64,000 bases of DNA from Trichosporon coremiiforme (GCA_039545355.1 BCJJ01000024.1:248001-312000), one strand, 5' to 3'; positions 33,030 through 46,152 are shown, counted from the stretch's first letter. Translations and numbers: made by a program. Notes: generated from the sequence alone by a model not told the origin.

Positions 33030-34798
33030 GTTGCTGCTAGATAGGCCCCTGTGCATAGATTCAGCGGAGCATGTATACATTAGGACAGCTACATGAGTGG
33101 TTGCAATAGGCATCAACGGGTGCATCCGGCCAGCTGCAGGTTCTGATGGAAGGCAAGATCGCCACGTCCCTATCTTGCGTACTTGACCCATTGCATTTGC
33201 TTCTTCTGCCATACCAGTGGCGGTACTCATTCTTTGCAAAACGCCTGCCCGTTGCGCGGGTGGGCCATGCTGACCGGCATGTTTCGAGCAATGCCACGAT
33301 CTCCGTTCGTCCAATCTGGATGATTGCGTAAGGTGGATCGGCCCCCAATCGCCTCGGCATTGATCGTCCATCGTGGGGTGGTCGGCCATCGCAGCCCGCA
33401 AGGCTCGCAAAGCCGACCAAGCTCGTAATCAGCAACGGGAAAACCGCGGCACAGTTTGCGGACAAGTCGTACCGCATGATCATTGGTGCGAGTTGATCAG
33501 ACAGGGACGATCAACAGGCCGCGCTTACGCAGCCAGATCGCCGTCCGAGAATCTGGCCAGTCTGGAAAACCCCATCCGACATGCCGACGTGCCTCTAACC
33601 AGGACAGAGTTGCCCTTGCGATGAACACGCTCAGTCACCCACGTGTATTAATAGCTTCTGCATGCAATTTGCTTAGTGTGCAGCGTCGCGACTGCTGCAA
33701 TCGGGCGTGCCACGGGCCAACGCGCAAAGGCGTGGAATGTCAGTCTGATTAGTGTGCAGCCTGTGCAGTCTTTCTTGGCGGCGTCAGCCACCGTGGCCTG
33801 TTACAGGGCAACGACGCCGAGATCTGGTCGTGCGGCAGTTGTCAGCGGAGAGGCGCAGGGGTGCCTGCGCCGGGATGTAGCAGTTTCTTCCCGAAGTCAC
33901 GAGGCGAGAATAAGACGACAAGGCAGTGCGCGGCCCAAAGCTGTCCATTGCTGACAACACAGCCGCAAATGCCGCAGAACGGTGAGATCCCCGGACATCG
34001 GCAGGATCGGGGGATCCAGGACTGTGGAATACGCTTTTGCGACTGAGACATGAGGCACATAACACAGTTAACGCGGGCGAGGCACTGGCAGCACATGTCC
34101 ACTGGGTTTCGGACGCTTGGCGGTCTAAGCTTGCGCTCGGAGCCGATGCGACATTGGTGCGCCACGCGCAGGATGTCGCTCCCTCCCCTCCTGCACTCCC
34201 TCAACTTGTCTCGACGAGAGACAGCCCGTGGCGACGTACACCGTCCTACAGTGGGGTGTCCGTGCTTATACGGCTGCATGAACCTCGCTATCATTGGTAA
34301 ACGGGCTACACCCCTCGGCTCGGCGAAAGCTGTCGCGTTCGCAACGGCACGCAGTACCGTCGTTCACGGCACAGAGTTTGCGCGGGAGAGTCGAGCGGCA
34401 CTCCTCATCGGACACCGTCACGATCTTATGTCGCCTGACTCGACTCGCTGACAACCTTGCTCCCTAGGTCTGATCGCACCCTCTTCCCCACAACGATGAC
34501 AAACCACTCCGTCCTGCTTACTGTGTCAACTGCGCCGCTCACAGCAGACAGACGGCTTACACGGTCACGAGATCTACTGACGAAGCCACCTGTCCGTGTC
34601 TGCGAGATGCTGTCCTCTCTCACTCCCGTGAGCAGCTACTCCCTAAATCGCCCGGCCCACACACTGGGGCCGTGTAGCTGCCGGCGTTCGCGGCCTGCTA
34701 AGGCTGCCGGCACCACCGCAGGGGTATAACAGTAGAGCTCGCAGAAGACGGGCTCCCTCTCCGTCCCCTCGGGTTCTGGCTCAGGATTAGCAGTAAGG
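33030..34798. other. Intergenic between methyltransferase and multicopper oxidase
   Basis: 1.77 kb, no supportable gene. A CACGTG word lies near 33640. A TATA-like sequence (TATAA, 34725-34729) sits ~70 bp upstream of the oxidase start. Confidence 0.5.
34725..34729 (+). promoter_or_regulatory. TATA-like element of the multicopper oxidase
   Basis: GGGGTATAACAG gives TATAA about 70 bp upstream of the ATG. Position and sequence only. Confidence 0.35.
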
Positions 34799-36794
34799 AT
34801 GGTTCGCCTCAGCGCCTTCTTCCACCCTGCTGCGGTTGCCCTGCTCGCTGGCGTAGCGAACGGACACGACCAGGGTCACCACCACCCGACAACCTCCCTC
34901 TCGGCCTCGCCGACCACGAACCCCAATCCTCCTGGCCCCATTGTGGTACCTCCCCCGCCGCCTCCCGACAAGATCTTCTCGTACCCGCAGCCCGCGCTGC
35001 CTCAGCGGACCGCTGCGCGCGACCCTTCCAACTGGAAGCTGGACAAGCACAAGAAGGACAGGCACTACGGCGACAAGACTCGGCGCTACGATTTCAATCT
35101 CTCGTACGCCGCTGGAGCGCCCTCCGGCTTCCATCGCCGCCTGACGACTGCGAACGCGCAGTTCCCTGGCCCGCTCATCCAGGCGAACGTCGGCGACACA
35201 ATCCAGGTCAAGGTAACCAACGACCTGGATGAGCCGCAGGCTCTGCACTGGCATGGGTGAGTAACTTCTGCTTGGTGTGTCACTGCTCACGGTCAGTATC
35301 CGCATGGAGGGCACTCCCTACAACGACGGTCCGCCCGGTATCAACCAGTGCCCGATCCCGCCCGGAGGCAGCTACACGTACCGCTTCAAGGTGTCGCACT
35401 TCGGGACTTACTGGTGGCACTCGCACTACGGTGCGACGATGGCTGATGGTCTCTACGGCGCAATCGTGGTGCACTCGCCTGAAGACCCGATCAAGTCTGA
35501 TGCCGACGAGGTGCTCTTCGTCTCGGATTGGTACGACGACCAGAGCACCACCATCGTCGCTGGGCTCCGCGACACCAAGGTCGGGTACCGCGGCATGCCT
35601 ATCCCTGGCATTCCGGATGCGGTCCTGATCAACGGCCTGGGACAGACGAACTGCTCCCACGTGCAGCCCGGCGTGGAGTGTACGCAGAACGAGGCGCACG
35701 TCGTCGAAGCCCGGCCGGGGAGCAAGCTCCGCCTCCGCCTCATAAACCCCGGTATGGAGGCCATGATCCGCTTCTCCGTCGACGGGCACGTGCTCCGGGT
35801 CGTCGAAGCGGACGACACGCCCATCGAGCCTCTGCACATGCACGAGCTGGACATTGCCCCTGGCCAGCGCTACTCGGTCATTTTGGACCTGGACCAGCCC
35901 GGCGCCGCGTACTGGATGCGCGCGCGGATTGCTGCGGCCTGCGTGCTCCTCGGGCGTGAGCTGGAGACCAAGGCTGTCCTCCGCTACACGGGGCGCGAGG
36001 GCGGGCCGACCAGCGAGCCCTGGCCCGACCGCGCGGACAGCACGGCGCCCTGCGTCGACATTGACACCAAGTACACCGTCGTCCCGCTTCAGCGCGAGAA
36101 GCTTCTGAAGCCCGTCGCCTGGGGCCGCTTGGACAGCGCAGCCGGCGAATTTCTCGATATCGCGACCGGGGCCAAGTTCATCGGATTCGGTTTCAACAAC
36201 GTGACGTACATCAACTACATCCAGGACCCGGTGTATCAGCAGGTGCAGGAGGGCCGGCCGCTGAACACGACCCACTTCGCGCACCTCTCCTTCTCTGGCG
36301 AAGGGTCAGCGGATCTGCTCTTGAACCAGCTTGACGCGGGCATCGCGCACCCCTTCCACCTGCACGGACGGCCGTTCTCAATCGTCGCCCGTGGAAGCGG
36401 CAACATGACGCTCGAGGGACTCAAGGACGTGGAGCTGAACACGACCAACCCGCTCAGGAGGGACACGCTGCACCTCCCCGTCAGCAGCTGGGCGCTACTG
36501 CGTATCCCGCTCGACGACCCCGGCGTGTGGGCGATCCACTGCCACCTCGGCTGGCACCTCGCAAACGGGAAGTTGGCCGTCATCGTCGTGCAGCCCGAGA
36601 AGCTGAAGCAGCTCCGCCAGCCGCGCGAGTGGTACGGTCTCTGCACAGGAGACAAGGCGGAGATCGGACCTGCGAAGCGCGACTCCGACGTTTCCGACGA
36701 GGCTGGGCCGGCCGGCGAGACCGGCGAGGCCGGCGAGGGTGATGACTACACCCCGCCCCAGGCGCGCAGGTACGGGGAGACTCGCACTGGGTAG
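34799..36794 (+). CDS. Secreted multicopper oxidase (laccase/ferroxidase family)
   Basis: Oxidises phenols or metal ions while reducing O2 to water. Two exons: 34799-35256 and 35297-36794, 651 residues, split by a 40-nt intron inside the first copper motif (HWHG). A signal peptide is likely (MVRLSAFFHPAAVALLAG, then a His/Pro-rich stretch), so the protein should enter the secretory pathway. Copper motifs in order: HWHG (~150), WWHSHYG (~192), HPFHLHG (~504) and HCHLGWHL (~567), which supply the T1, T2 and T3 ligands including the T1 Cys. Several N-x-S/T sites are present. The tail ends with short EAGxAGE-like repeats and no visible membrane anchor, unlike Fet3-type ferroxidases. In the last motif the residue aligned with the T1 axial position (usually Leu, Phe or Met) appears to be Lys. 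Substrate cannot be told from sequence. Confidence 0.88.
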
Positions 36795-37485
36795 ACGTCA
36801 AAATCGGAACGGGTATCCAATGACAGAAAGGGCGATTCGAAAGATAACAGATACCGAGTCCGGAGATCGCCTACAGATCGCCCTCGCGCTTTTTCCCTGG
36901 CTCATTGTCTGAGATTTTCGGGCCTGGCCCAGGATGGCTTCGGAGGCTGATGTGCGCCTCTTCCCGGGACACTTTTACGTAACTCTAATGTGGATTAGAC
37001 TTTGGACTGTGAACTTTGTAATCACGGGCGATGAGATCATAATCAACTCTCGCCTGAAATTGCTTCCGCTAATACTCAACTTGTCCGAATGCTTTAGATT
37101 AGAGTCCGAATTCGTAACTCACCTCGCCAGCCGTCGACAGCATGGGTGCAAGATTCACAGAGCAGACGCCGTTTCGACCGCACCACGTCCGAGCTCTTCG
37201 TAGTGCGCGAGTGCATGCGTGCGCGGTGCGTCATGCATACTCTCCCCTTCACACTGCACCAATGATTATCGCAGGGCGCAGCGTAGGGAGATGCGGAAGC
37301 ATTCCGAATGCGATGAGTGACCACCAGCCTCGGACGCAGCAGGCACCGAACGTTCCCGGCTGGCATCGTGCGTCGGCGGCGTTCGCGCCAGCGCTCCACA
37401 ACGAACTAACAATGTCAGCTGACGATGACACCTGGGTATAAGAACCCATGGGCCCACAGGGGACCATTCCCGTCATTCGACAAAC
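36795..37485. other. Intergenic, promoter of the small mitochondrial gene
   Basis: 690 bp. A TATA-like TATAAG lies at 37437-37442, 49 bp upstream of the next ATG. No gene seen. Confidence 0.5.
37437..37442 (+). promoter_or_regulatory. TATA-like element of the small mitochondrial gene
   Basis: GGGTATAAGAAC about 49 bp upstream of the start codon. Position and sequence only. Confidence 0.35.
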
Positions 37486-37771
37486 ATGCTTAGGACACTC
37501 ACTACGACTGCTGCTCGGTACGTTGTGTGCATGCATAGCGAACGAGTGAAAGCTAATGGACAGCTCCGCGCGCACTTACGCCACTTCTGCGGCTCACGCC
37601 CCAGCGGGCCAGATGACCAAGCCGAAGCGGTCACTCACGTACATGGCCTCTCTGCTCGGGCTTGGCTTCGGAGGCTCTTACGCCGCCCTCCGTATGGCCT
37701 TTGGACGCCCGCCGCCCCCGCTCGTCCGCGCCGTGCCCGAGCATCCCCGCGCTCGCCGCGTTATCGCATAG
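37486..37771 (+). CDS. Small mitochondrial-type membrane protein, 79 residues
   Basis: Easily missed because an intron splits it. Exons 37486-37517 and 37564-37771, joined across a 46-nt intron with GTACGT donor and CAG acceptor. The N terminus MLRTLTTTAARRSARTYATS is Arg/Ser/Thr/Ala-rich without acidic residues, a typical mitochondrial presequence. One hydrophobic segment follows (YMASLLGLGFGGSYAALRMA), then a short Pro/Arg-rich tail. This layout is like small single-span inner-membrane subunits or assembly factors, but I do not recognise a specific family. The TATA-like element 49 bp upstream and the clean splice sites support a real gene. Confidence 0.65.
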
Positions 37772-40700
37772 ACGTACAGCCTTCGGACTTCTCCGACCGC
37801 CGAGCGGACCAAACATCATTCACACGACCACACACTCACTCCCACAACTTCCACTTCATCAACTACAACTTCATCGCACAGACCGCTACACTTTCTCGAC
37901 CTCAGCATCGCACCACCTGTGCAGAACCTTAGTATCTTCGTTGTATACAGACCAAATCACGTTCACTTTGTACAAACTCGCTTCCCGGCGTGGGACGGCT
38001 TCCACGCATGTATGCATTTCGCAGTTCTCAGCACACGAAGGTCGGTCACATGACGTTCAAGACGGCTGCGCTCAAGCCATCGCGTCTGGACTTGCGCGCC
38101 TGCGCGCCATCGCGTCGCGCATAGCTCCTTTCAGCAGAAACCGCGGTAGCCAGACCTCGGTTATCAGCGCTAAACGGCGGCTGGCATCGGTTATCAAGGC
38201 ACACCGTTTGTTCTCTACTTTCGGCAATCATTGCGGGAGGTTATGCGTTACTCGTCTGTCTACTTGCGGCTGCTGTGATGGGAGAGACGGGAATGGGGAA
38301 GGGAGCAGGAGAAAGGTAGTGCAGTTGTGCGATGGGGTGGGGGACGCAGGGATCGAGAGCGCCCCAGACGCCCGCGACGCCCCATGCTGACGATGAGACG
38401 GTGGCGCTCTTGGTGAGTCGCTTGTCGTTTATGAACGGCTTGTCAGTCGAGCATTGCCGACACCTGCAGACTGAGAGGATGAACCGAGGCAACGGCAAGA
38501 GGCTGGAAGTATGCGAAGGCGACAGGGTGCATAGGCGACGGCGATGCGATATCGTGAGAAGCAATGTCAGTGGGACTCGAGACGATCGTCCGTCCTTCCC
38601 GCGTCGAGGACAAGAGCAGGAAGAGACTCAACGAATAAGGGGGCAAGGCAGCGAGCCCTACTAGACCGTACTAGGTGAGATGTGACACTGGAAGAAGGAC
38701 CCGCGTTTGGGGTGACCGGCTGGACAAGTTCGGACTGATATCCGAGTTCGTCGACCTCGTCAAAACACACTCATCAACTCCCCAATCAGTCTCCACGTCT
38801 CGTATGCATGCACTGATACCCGAGTTCTTGTCTTTGCATTCGGCCCGAGCTCGTCCCGAGCTGCATGAGCAGTGTGCGCGCTTAAATCGAGGCGTTGGAT
38901 GCTTGCAAAGCCGGAAAGAGTTGTTGCCCATGTCGTTGCCGGTTGAGCAGAAGTTCGAAATTGACAGCAGTTGAAACTAGCCGCCCGGTCCCTGGCTCTT
39001 GCCGGCCGAACAAGCTTTGCACCGGTCCCACCGGTCCGTGCCTGGATGTATCCTGGAACAAGCTGTGTGGCGTGTCGGAGCAACATTTTGGGCGCCGGCT
39101 GGGATGTGGTGGGGGACTAAGGCTTACTGCGAGCTGGTTTATGCGTGCTGGCAAAGACTCGGAGAGTTGGGTGGGGGAGCGGCAGGAGCTGTAGAGCGGA
39201 GAGAACGAGTATGGGAGGAGGACGGCGAGAGCTGGCGTCGAAATCACCCCGGAGCGGACATCGGTCGGGGCCGCATGGTGCCGCACGGTGCACGGGCGTG
39301 TGCGCTCCGCACGCTCCGCATTCCAACTCAACTCCCAGGTTTATCCGCAACGTAGCAATCCCCTATCTTGCGCGGACCCAGCGCGCAGCGCGCAGAATGG
39401 GCATCGGGATTGCCAAAAGTGGGGGAACCTGGTTGCCTGTCGCGTGGCACGACGTCAAGGGGTGGGGGAGTTCAGCCATATTGCACGTTGCATCATAGGC
39501 ATCTCGCCAGAGACAAACGCAAGCCGGCCCAATTTCGAACTTTTTCGGGACGTTTTTCGATTTTCCAAGCCCTCCCCCAGCCCACCATCGTCATGGTTGC
39601 ATGCCGCGTGCACGCGACGGCTTCACGGGCGCCATGTTCCGTCCCGCGCACGAGGCTGCGCGACTTTCGACACAAAACGTCGATTCAAATGTCGCCTCGC
39701 ACAAAAGAGGGAGAGGATATAGACGAGACTGGCTCGCGCTCGCGCTAACGCTGACATAGACGAGAGAAAGGAGTTCGCCTAAAGCAATGCCAAAGAGATT
39801 GAGAGGAGAAACAAGCTCGCGTGAATGCAACTCCTGACGCCACGAGTGACAACTCTACTTCGCGGGTGACCCAGGTTTGAATGTATCGTGCACTCGATGT
39901 GCGTCGCTGTGGCTACCTCTCTGTTGCATGTGCTGAGCATCCGGGCAGTGGCTGGGAATGCATGTTTCATGGCTTCCAGTAAACTGGGCGCGAGAGGGCG
40001 TTGAGAGACGTGAGGCGTCCCCTCTCCGTTGAAAACTGTGGACCCAACGTCGCATTCGGCAATCAGTACCACTTCTGGACGGTTATCAGCACGATTTCTT
40101 CTTCGTCTCGAGCTAGCATCGATGTCATTATTGCCTCGGGCCGAGGCAGAGAGTCTTACGGTTGCGAACAGCTCGCCAAAAGCAACAAAGAAAGCTCTAA
40201 GCGCCACAGTTCCAGGCTAGATCGCCGGTGAGTGAAGTCACATTCCGCACCCCCGCGCGTTCGCGCATTCTCCGACCCGGACTTCCAGTCGGCAAGGAAT
40301 TGGTATCCGATCGATTGTGCGGGCTTGGATCTCGGTGTGGACGCTCTCGTTTGCGACCCGCGATCTAACGAGCCGTACCGGCGGCCCCAGTGACGTCGGC
40401 AACGTACCCGATGCAGACTCGGGCTCCACACCGCCAAGGCCCGTTCACAGTGCCCTCGTTGAGCAGGGGCAGGGTGATGCGCCGTCTGCGCCGGTCTCAG
40501 TGGCATTCAACGCCATCAGTGACTGCACGCGAGGCATGCGGGTATGCGGATGCATGCGGTGCGCTCATTTCAAAAACAACAAAGGTGGGGTTGAGCGGTG
40601 TGCATGCTCCGGTCTGTTGTTCTCATGATCGAAGAGATGGGAGATCCGGGATGGGGGAGATGAGCTCGAGGCTGTAGAGTTAGCACGGACACGTAGCGGG

Positions 40701-43700
40701 TAGCGCGGGCAGTAGTGTCTACTTCGGACGGCGAGAGCTTCGATCGCAGGTCAGCAAGCAAGCATAGCCAATCCCCCATCTGCGATTGCAACAGCGGCAA
40801 GGAGTGTTGACCGAACTTGCTGCGGCATCCTTATCTGCAGCCAGTGGGGGAATCGGCTCGGGGGTGGGCAAGCGGTGACGCGCGGTACGACCGAGGATTA
40901 TGCGGATCCCGTGATGAGAGCAGTGACGCTGAGCCCACCGCTACTGCTCGCGTCCCCCTCCTTCCCCTTGCGAGATCTTGGATTGCCCGTTCCGCAGCAA
41001 TGTGCGGCTGCTCGCTGTCCTCCTGACAGCCCAGGGCTCCTGACTCCCCACGCATGCCACTGATAAGTGGGTGGCCGCTACCCTGGGCAGTCTTGTGGGG
41101 CCTTCTCCTCACGGAGGGCGGATCGTGGGAGGATGCAGGGAAGGGAGGAGCACGGTGGCCACTGCCGCCGGCTATAGAATGCCGATTTTCGAACCCGACA
41201 GTCACCGTGCCTCGTTTCCCCTGCACACCCTTGCTCTCGTTGTCCGGTTTACTTGCCGGAGGAACGCATGCGCGCACCCATTCATCATTTCCAACACGCG
41301 TCCATGCCTCTTTCGGCGGCTAGTGCTGCAGAGGAGCCAAGTTGAGGACGTTTTGGCGAGCTGCATGCTTCGCGTAAAGCAGGACTGTGAGCCGAGGACG
41401 AGAAGAGGGCGCGTAAAGCTCGACACGAGCGAAGGCGAGCTAGAAATTCATGGTCGGCTATCAGTCTTGCTTGATGACTGAGGTTAGTGCTCACGAGGAT
41501 GTGGGGCACTGCGGGGCTGTGGTCTCGACTGGTCTAGTGCTGGGTCTAACGGAGGTGGGCATTTGTGGGGTTGCGCCATGTCGATCTGGGGCCACGGCAG
41601 CGAGAGGTTGAAGCTCTTTCGACTTTCGGTGGGGGGCACAATGCTCACAATGCACAATGTGCGCACTTGGCTGACGCGACATGAACGCGAAACTGTGCGG
41701 ACTGACGTTTGTGTACCAGCGCAGTGGACCACCGGTCACCGGACTCCGGTCAGTGCCTCGGACTTGCGCGATCCGGTAAACATTCCCACAGCTTAGCAAG
41801 CCGCGTTCATGCGCTACGCGTGAGCCAGGAATGCAAACATCTCGTCACGAGTGCACGCGCGTGAACGCATCCACGCTAGGACAGCTCGGCTCATTGCGTT
41901 GGTGTCGTGATGGCAGGTGTGGGAGTGGTGAGTGAGGCGATCAATCGAAGATGGCGCCCGTTATCTAAATTACGATGAGAAGTGTCTGAGCTCGTGGCAA
42001 GGTGTTCATGGGCTGCACGCATATATGAAAGACCACAGAGATTCATCCCGTTGGCCATTGCGAAAGACCATAAGACACAAGCAGGGGACGTCGTTGGTGA
42101 CTAGGTGTCGTCGCCTATCTCCCATGACAATCTTCGTCTATCAGTTTGCACTTCCAGCATCGACTCGACATCGTCTCGAGCTCCTCAGTACATGGAATAC
42201 GCGAACTATCTCTACCTGTTTACGCGACCGGGATCCGGAATGCATCTGGTGTTGATTTACGCGAGTGGCTCAGCCATTGTTTACGCAGAGGAGGCCAGGA
42301 GGGGGGCCGGTTAGAGCGTCTCCGGAGGTTCCGATGAGAGGAAATGCGCAGGGTGGGTCAGGTTCGAGAGGGCAGGGCGTGGGCGGCGTGAATGGGTCAC
42401 GGGGCCCAGCCGCGGAATGCGCTCTGCTGCCCTGCTGGGCGGCGAGCGGAAAGAGGCGTGGGAGCTGGGCGGAGTGACGCTGTTCCGGCTCTAAGACCGG
42501 GCGACCGGAGCCTGGTGCCCGGTGCGCATACTGGTGGGCCGGAGCATGAACCGGCCCCGCGGCCCTGCATCTGCCTCGGGTCTCGAGAGCCTTGAGGACC
42601 GTCCCTCGCCTACTTTCTCTGCGATGCTTGCCGTCTCGCCTGCACGACTTTCTTGTATCCCAGCTCGGCAGAATGTTGCCATTCGGAGAGGCTGGATGGA
42701 CGTAGAGAAGCGTAAGCGATGACATCGCGGAGGGGAGAGGCGAGCCGGTAGGTACAGTGCAGATGTGTTTGTATCTCGCATCTTGTTGCGAGGTCTCTGA
42801 CCATGCGAAGTGTCGCCTGCAAGTCTGCTTGGCATCGAGTCGTACACAATGCAACACCCGTCTATGTAGTTTCTAACCGTGCCCAGCGCATGCCGCTGCG
42901 ATTCGATAGAGCACTGGCGACACTGTTGGTAGCGAATGGCCGGTCGACAAGCTGGCGTCCAATTAGTGACTAACCATTCGTTGATCGCCTGACATGCCGA
43001 ACTTCGGTTCCCAAAGTCTACCTCTACACGAATAGCGTTCCAGAAGGCTGCAAGCACCCTCTATAACCTTCGCCAGACCTCGTTATGGTTGGACAGAGGC
43101 GACGAGAAGTTTCGGCTATCTCGACGTTCTAGAGCAGTGCCGCGGCAATCTCTAACGCTCGCGAATGCCTCGCTATGTTATTCGCTTGCGCTCGTCTCGA
43201 GCTTGAGAGGTTTTGCATACTAGCCGATCTGCATGCCAGACACAAGCTATGCACCAGATGCGCGACGCGAGGGCACGGCTATGCATCGTGTTTGCGCTCG
43301 GCATGAGACGTGTGACGGCCAGGGTGGCGTGATGAGCGTGCCCGAACAAGTGGAGCGGTGGAGCGGTATGTGCAACCCTGCCTGAACTCTGTTTTGGTTC
43401 TATGTGCCCAATTTGGCACGGGGTGCGCCGCTTTCGGCCTCTTGCGCCGGTATACCGGCACGCAGAGTGCGGGGAAGTGTCTGCGGGAGAAGAAACCCGA
43501 ACTCTGTCGTTGACGGCCAGGGTCCCCCTCCCCCACCTGCTCGCTATCCTCGTCGAGCTCGATCGCAGCCCGTGCCCATGTCCGTGGCTGTGGCCTGAAC
43601 ACCGGTCATGACCACCGAGACGAGATGTTGACACGCCGACACGGAGAGTGTCATCTGACGGCGTGCGAGTCTCGTGAGTCTCGTGAGCCTCGATCCGAGA

Positions 43701-46152
43701 GTCGAGTTCGAAATTAATGAACTCGCGTGAATGTCAACACGGACGCCGTCCAAGAGTAGCAGTGCAGAAGGACAGAGGTACCGACGATTTCGAATCCGAC
43801 AGGCGAGGAGAGCGAGATGGAAATGATCTACATACCGTTCATGGAGGTCTGCGAGCGTTCCTGGCCTGGCCCCGCGCAGGCAGCGCAGGCAGCGCAGGGA
43901 GCACATGCTTGTGTCGCACCTGCACCGGGGATACAACGCCTGGCGCGGTCAAGCGAGCCACGACCCGGGCGGCGGAGGCCGCGTGTCCGAGTCACATGGA
44001 CGCCGACACGGGTCGGGCGGGGCAGGCTGGGTTGGCCCCGCGCAGCACACAACTTTCGGAAAACTCAGACAGTGCCGGGCTGCGCTCCGTTCCTGGGTCG
44101 ACGGAGGTCCAGGAAGGAAGACCCGATGACATCAGCCCTGACGATGCCTGATGTCAGCCGGTGTGGCCGCTGCTCTCATGCCCGGAAAACCGTCAGGGCG
44201 ATCGCCGACACTTGACACCGGCACGCCGATCCCTACCCTTACCTCCGTTCACGCATGTCCGTTGTCGCATCTCCGTTTTCGTACTATCGTCGTTCGAAAT
44301 GAACCGTCCCTTTCCAAACCGAACCCGGCGTCTGCTTCGTACCTCGGCACGTAGATCGTCGGGACGAGGCATTGCATAGCGCAGATGCTAACCTCGCGCC
44401 GAGCTCGTGTCGATCTCTTCCAATGTGGATTGATGCCGAGCTAGACCGTTCACTGATCGACCTCGGCTCGACCGAAAAAAGTTGATGTTTATCGGTGCTT
44501 CCTGTGCGCAAGAAGCCGAGCTTCGAAAATCTCTATGCGCGCGCGACCCTCACCTCGCTTGTAGACTCTCTGATGCGCTCATTCCAGTACTACACAGCTA
44601 CACTTTACGCTTAGCTCGCCTAACCATCATGCACATGGTATTGACTGAGTGGGCGCGATATGAGTTCATTGCATTCATCGCCGGCGCCACACCACGCCTG
44701 TCCTCGTCTACGCCACATGTCGCCATTGCCGGCTGGTGATCAGGATACACTCTTTCTTCGATCTTAGACGAGCTCGGTATTCTTCTCTAGCTAGGCGATG
44801 AGACTCGTTTCTCTCGTCTTCAGAACTGGCGAGGTCGTGTCGATCCTTCCCCGGTATATCGGCATGCATGCAAGCTCAAGCTCGTCCACAGTCGGTACCT
44901 GGATGCATACTCCGTCTGTTCCTCAGGTTCCCCCGGGAGCCCCCTTGGCGTGCAAAGCCTTATCTTCTGCGACTCGTAAAGCGCGGCATCTAGCGGCACA
45001 CTGCGGCATCGGCGCGCGCCGAGCTGCAACAAGCTGAGTAAGCCGGCGCACACCTCTGGCAGCTGACCATGATGCGGCGCATGGCGGTGCGCCGCCCATT
45101 CTTGGTATTACCTCGTCTCGCGGCTGGGCACTTTGGCGGGGTAAGGGGGACAAGGCGGGGCGGGGCGGGCTCCGCCGCCGCCGTCCCGAGCGTCCGAGGC
45201 GTTCAAGGGGTCCGAGATCTTCGCTCGCCTCTAAGCCAGCGGGAAGAATGCCGAGTACCGACACCCGGGCCGGCGATGGCGCGCTAGGGACGGAGGGGAG
45301 GTCGCACCGGCGACATACGGCCGTTGGCCGGTAGGGTTGGCAGGGAGGGTGGGAGACTTTCCGACCGACCGGTACTTCACCTCGCCAGATCAGGATACGC
45401 GTAGAATGCCGACCTGATGCTCCGGATCAAAGACCGGAGCTCGCGTTCGCCTGCTAATATGCTTCTCGCGAGATGAGTTCGCGAATCCAAGTGGCCGATG
45501 CATCTCGGATTATGTGGAGTCGGCTGCACCTTTGCTCTCGTCTACTTTGCACTGCCCTCGTCAATGATGCAGAGATTCGCATATCAGTCGTCCGTTCTCC
45601 AGGCAGACAAGGCAGGTTCGGCTCAGCCGATATCAAGTAGCAGTCACCATGCCACAGAATGCCGATGCCATCCATCCCTTGTTTCGGGCCATCGCTGCGC
45701 ACGTCCCGATAGAACACCCGTGGGAGACATCGTAACTAGCGAGAACTTCTCCGACCCCTATAAGTAAAAGTTATGTGCACTTCGTCACTTTTCCTAATGC
45801 TTCCGCACGGAAACAGGTGTGGGAGAGTGTGAAGTTGGAGCAGGCATCCTCCGACCTCGAAAACAAAAGTGTATTTAAATCGTTGAGATGTGTTGATGCC
45901 GCCGAATAGCATCGGGCGTGGGAGAGCTTCACACCAGCAGAGGCGTCCTCCGACCTCGAGTATGCTGCTGAAAACATCGTCAAAACATGGTCAAAACTTG
46001 TCCTCACGTGGTAAGCTGCTGGCATCCTGTGGTGAGCGGTTATGAGCAACAGATAGATGCACCTCGTCGAGGTCTCATGCTACCAGTCAGGCCATGATCC
46101 CATTGTCCAGCTATGATCCTAATCTATGCATTTCTAACATCCGACAAGAGGA
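37772..46152. other. 8.4-kb gene desert
   Basis: No open reading frame here looks like protein on either strand: the longest are under 200 codons, with low-complexity or antisense-like composition, and none gains support from splice signals. No transposase or reverse transcriptase motif and no tRNA-like B box with a matching cloverleaf was found. Scattered short direct repeats exist (see 45819-45959). The tract may hold noncoding transcription units, decayed mobile DNA or a centromere-like region; the sequence alone does not decide. Confidence 0.5.
45819..45959. repeat. Imperfect 42-nt direct repeat
   Basis: Two 42-nt copies, 45819-45860 and 45918-45959, share GTGGGAGAG at one end and TCCTCCGACCTCGA at the other with a diverged middle. 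They are 99 bp apart (start to start) at the edge of the gene desert, downstream of the carrier gene. Origin unknown. Confidence 0.7.

Noticed and set aside
31509..33410. 633-codon open frame on the minus strand
   Set aside because: It is antisense to the arsenite methyltransferase and reflects its codon bias; composition is Arg/Leu/Gly/Val-rich and no domain is visible.
35280..36284. 334-codon minus-strand open frame
   Set aside because: Antisense to multicopper oxidase exon 2, whose copper motifs prove the plus strand.
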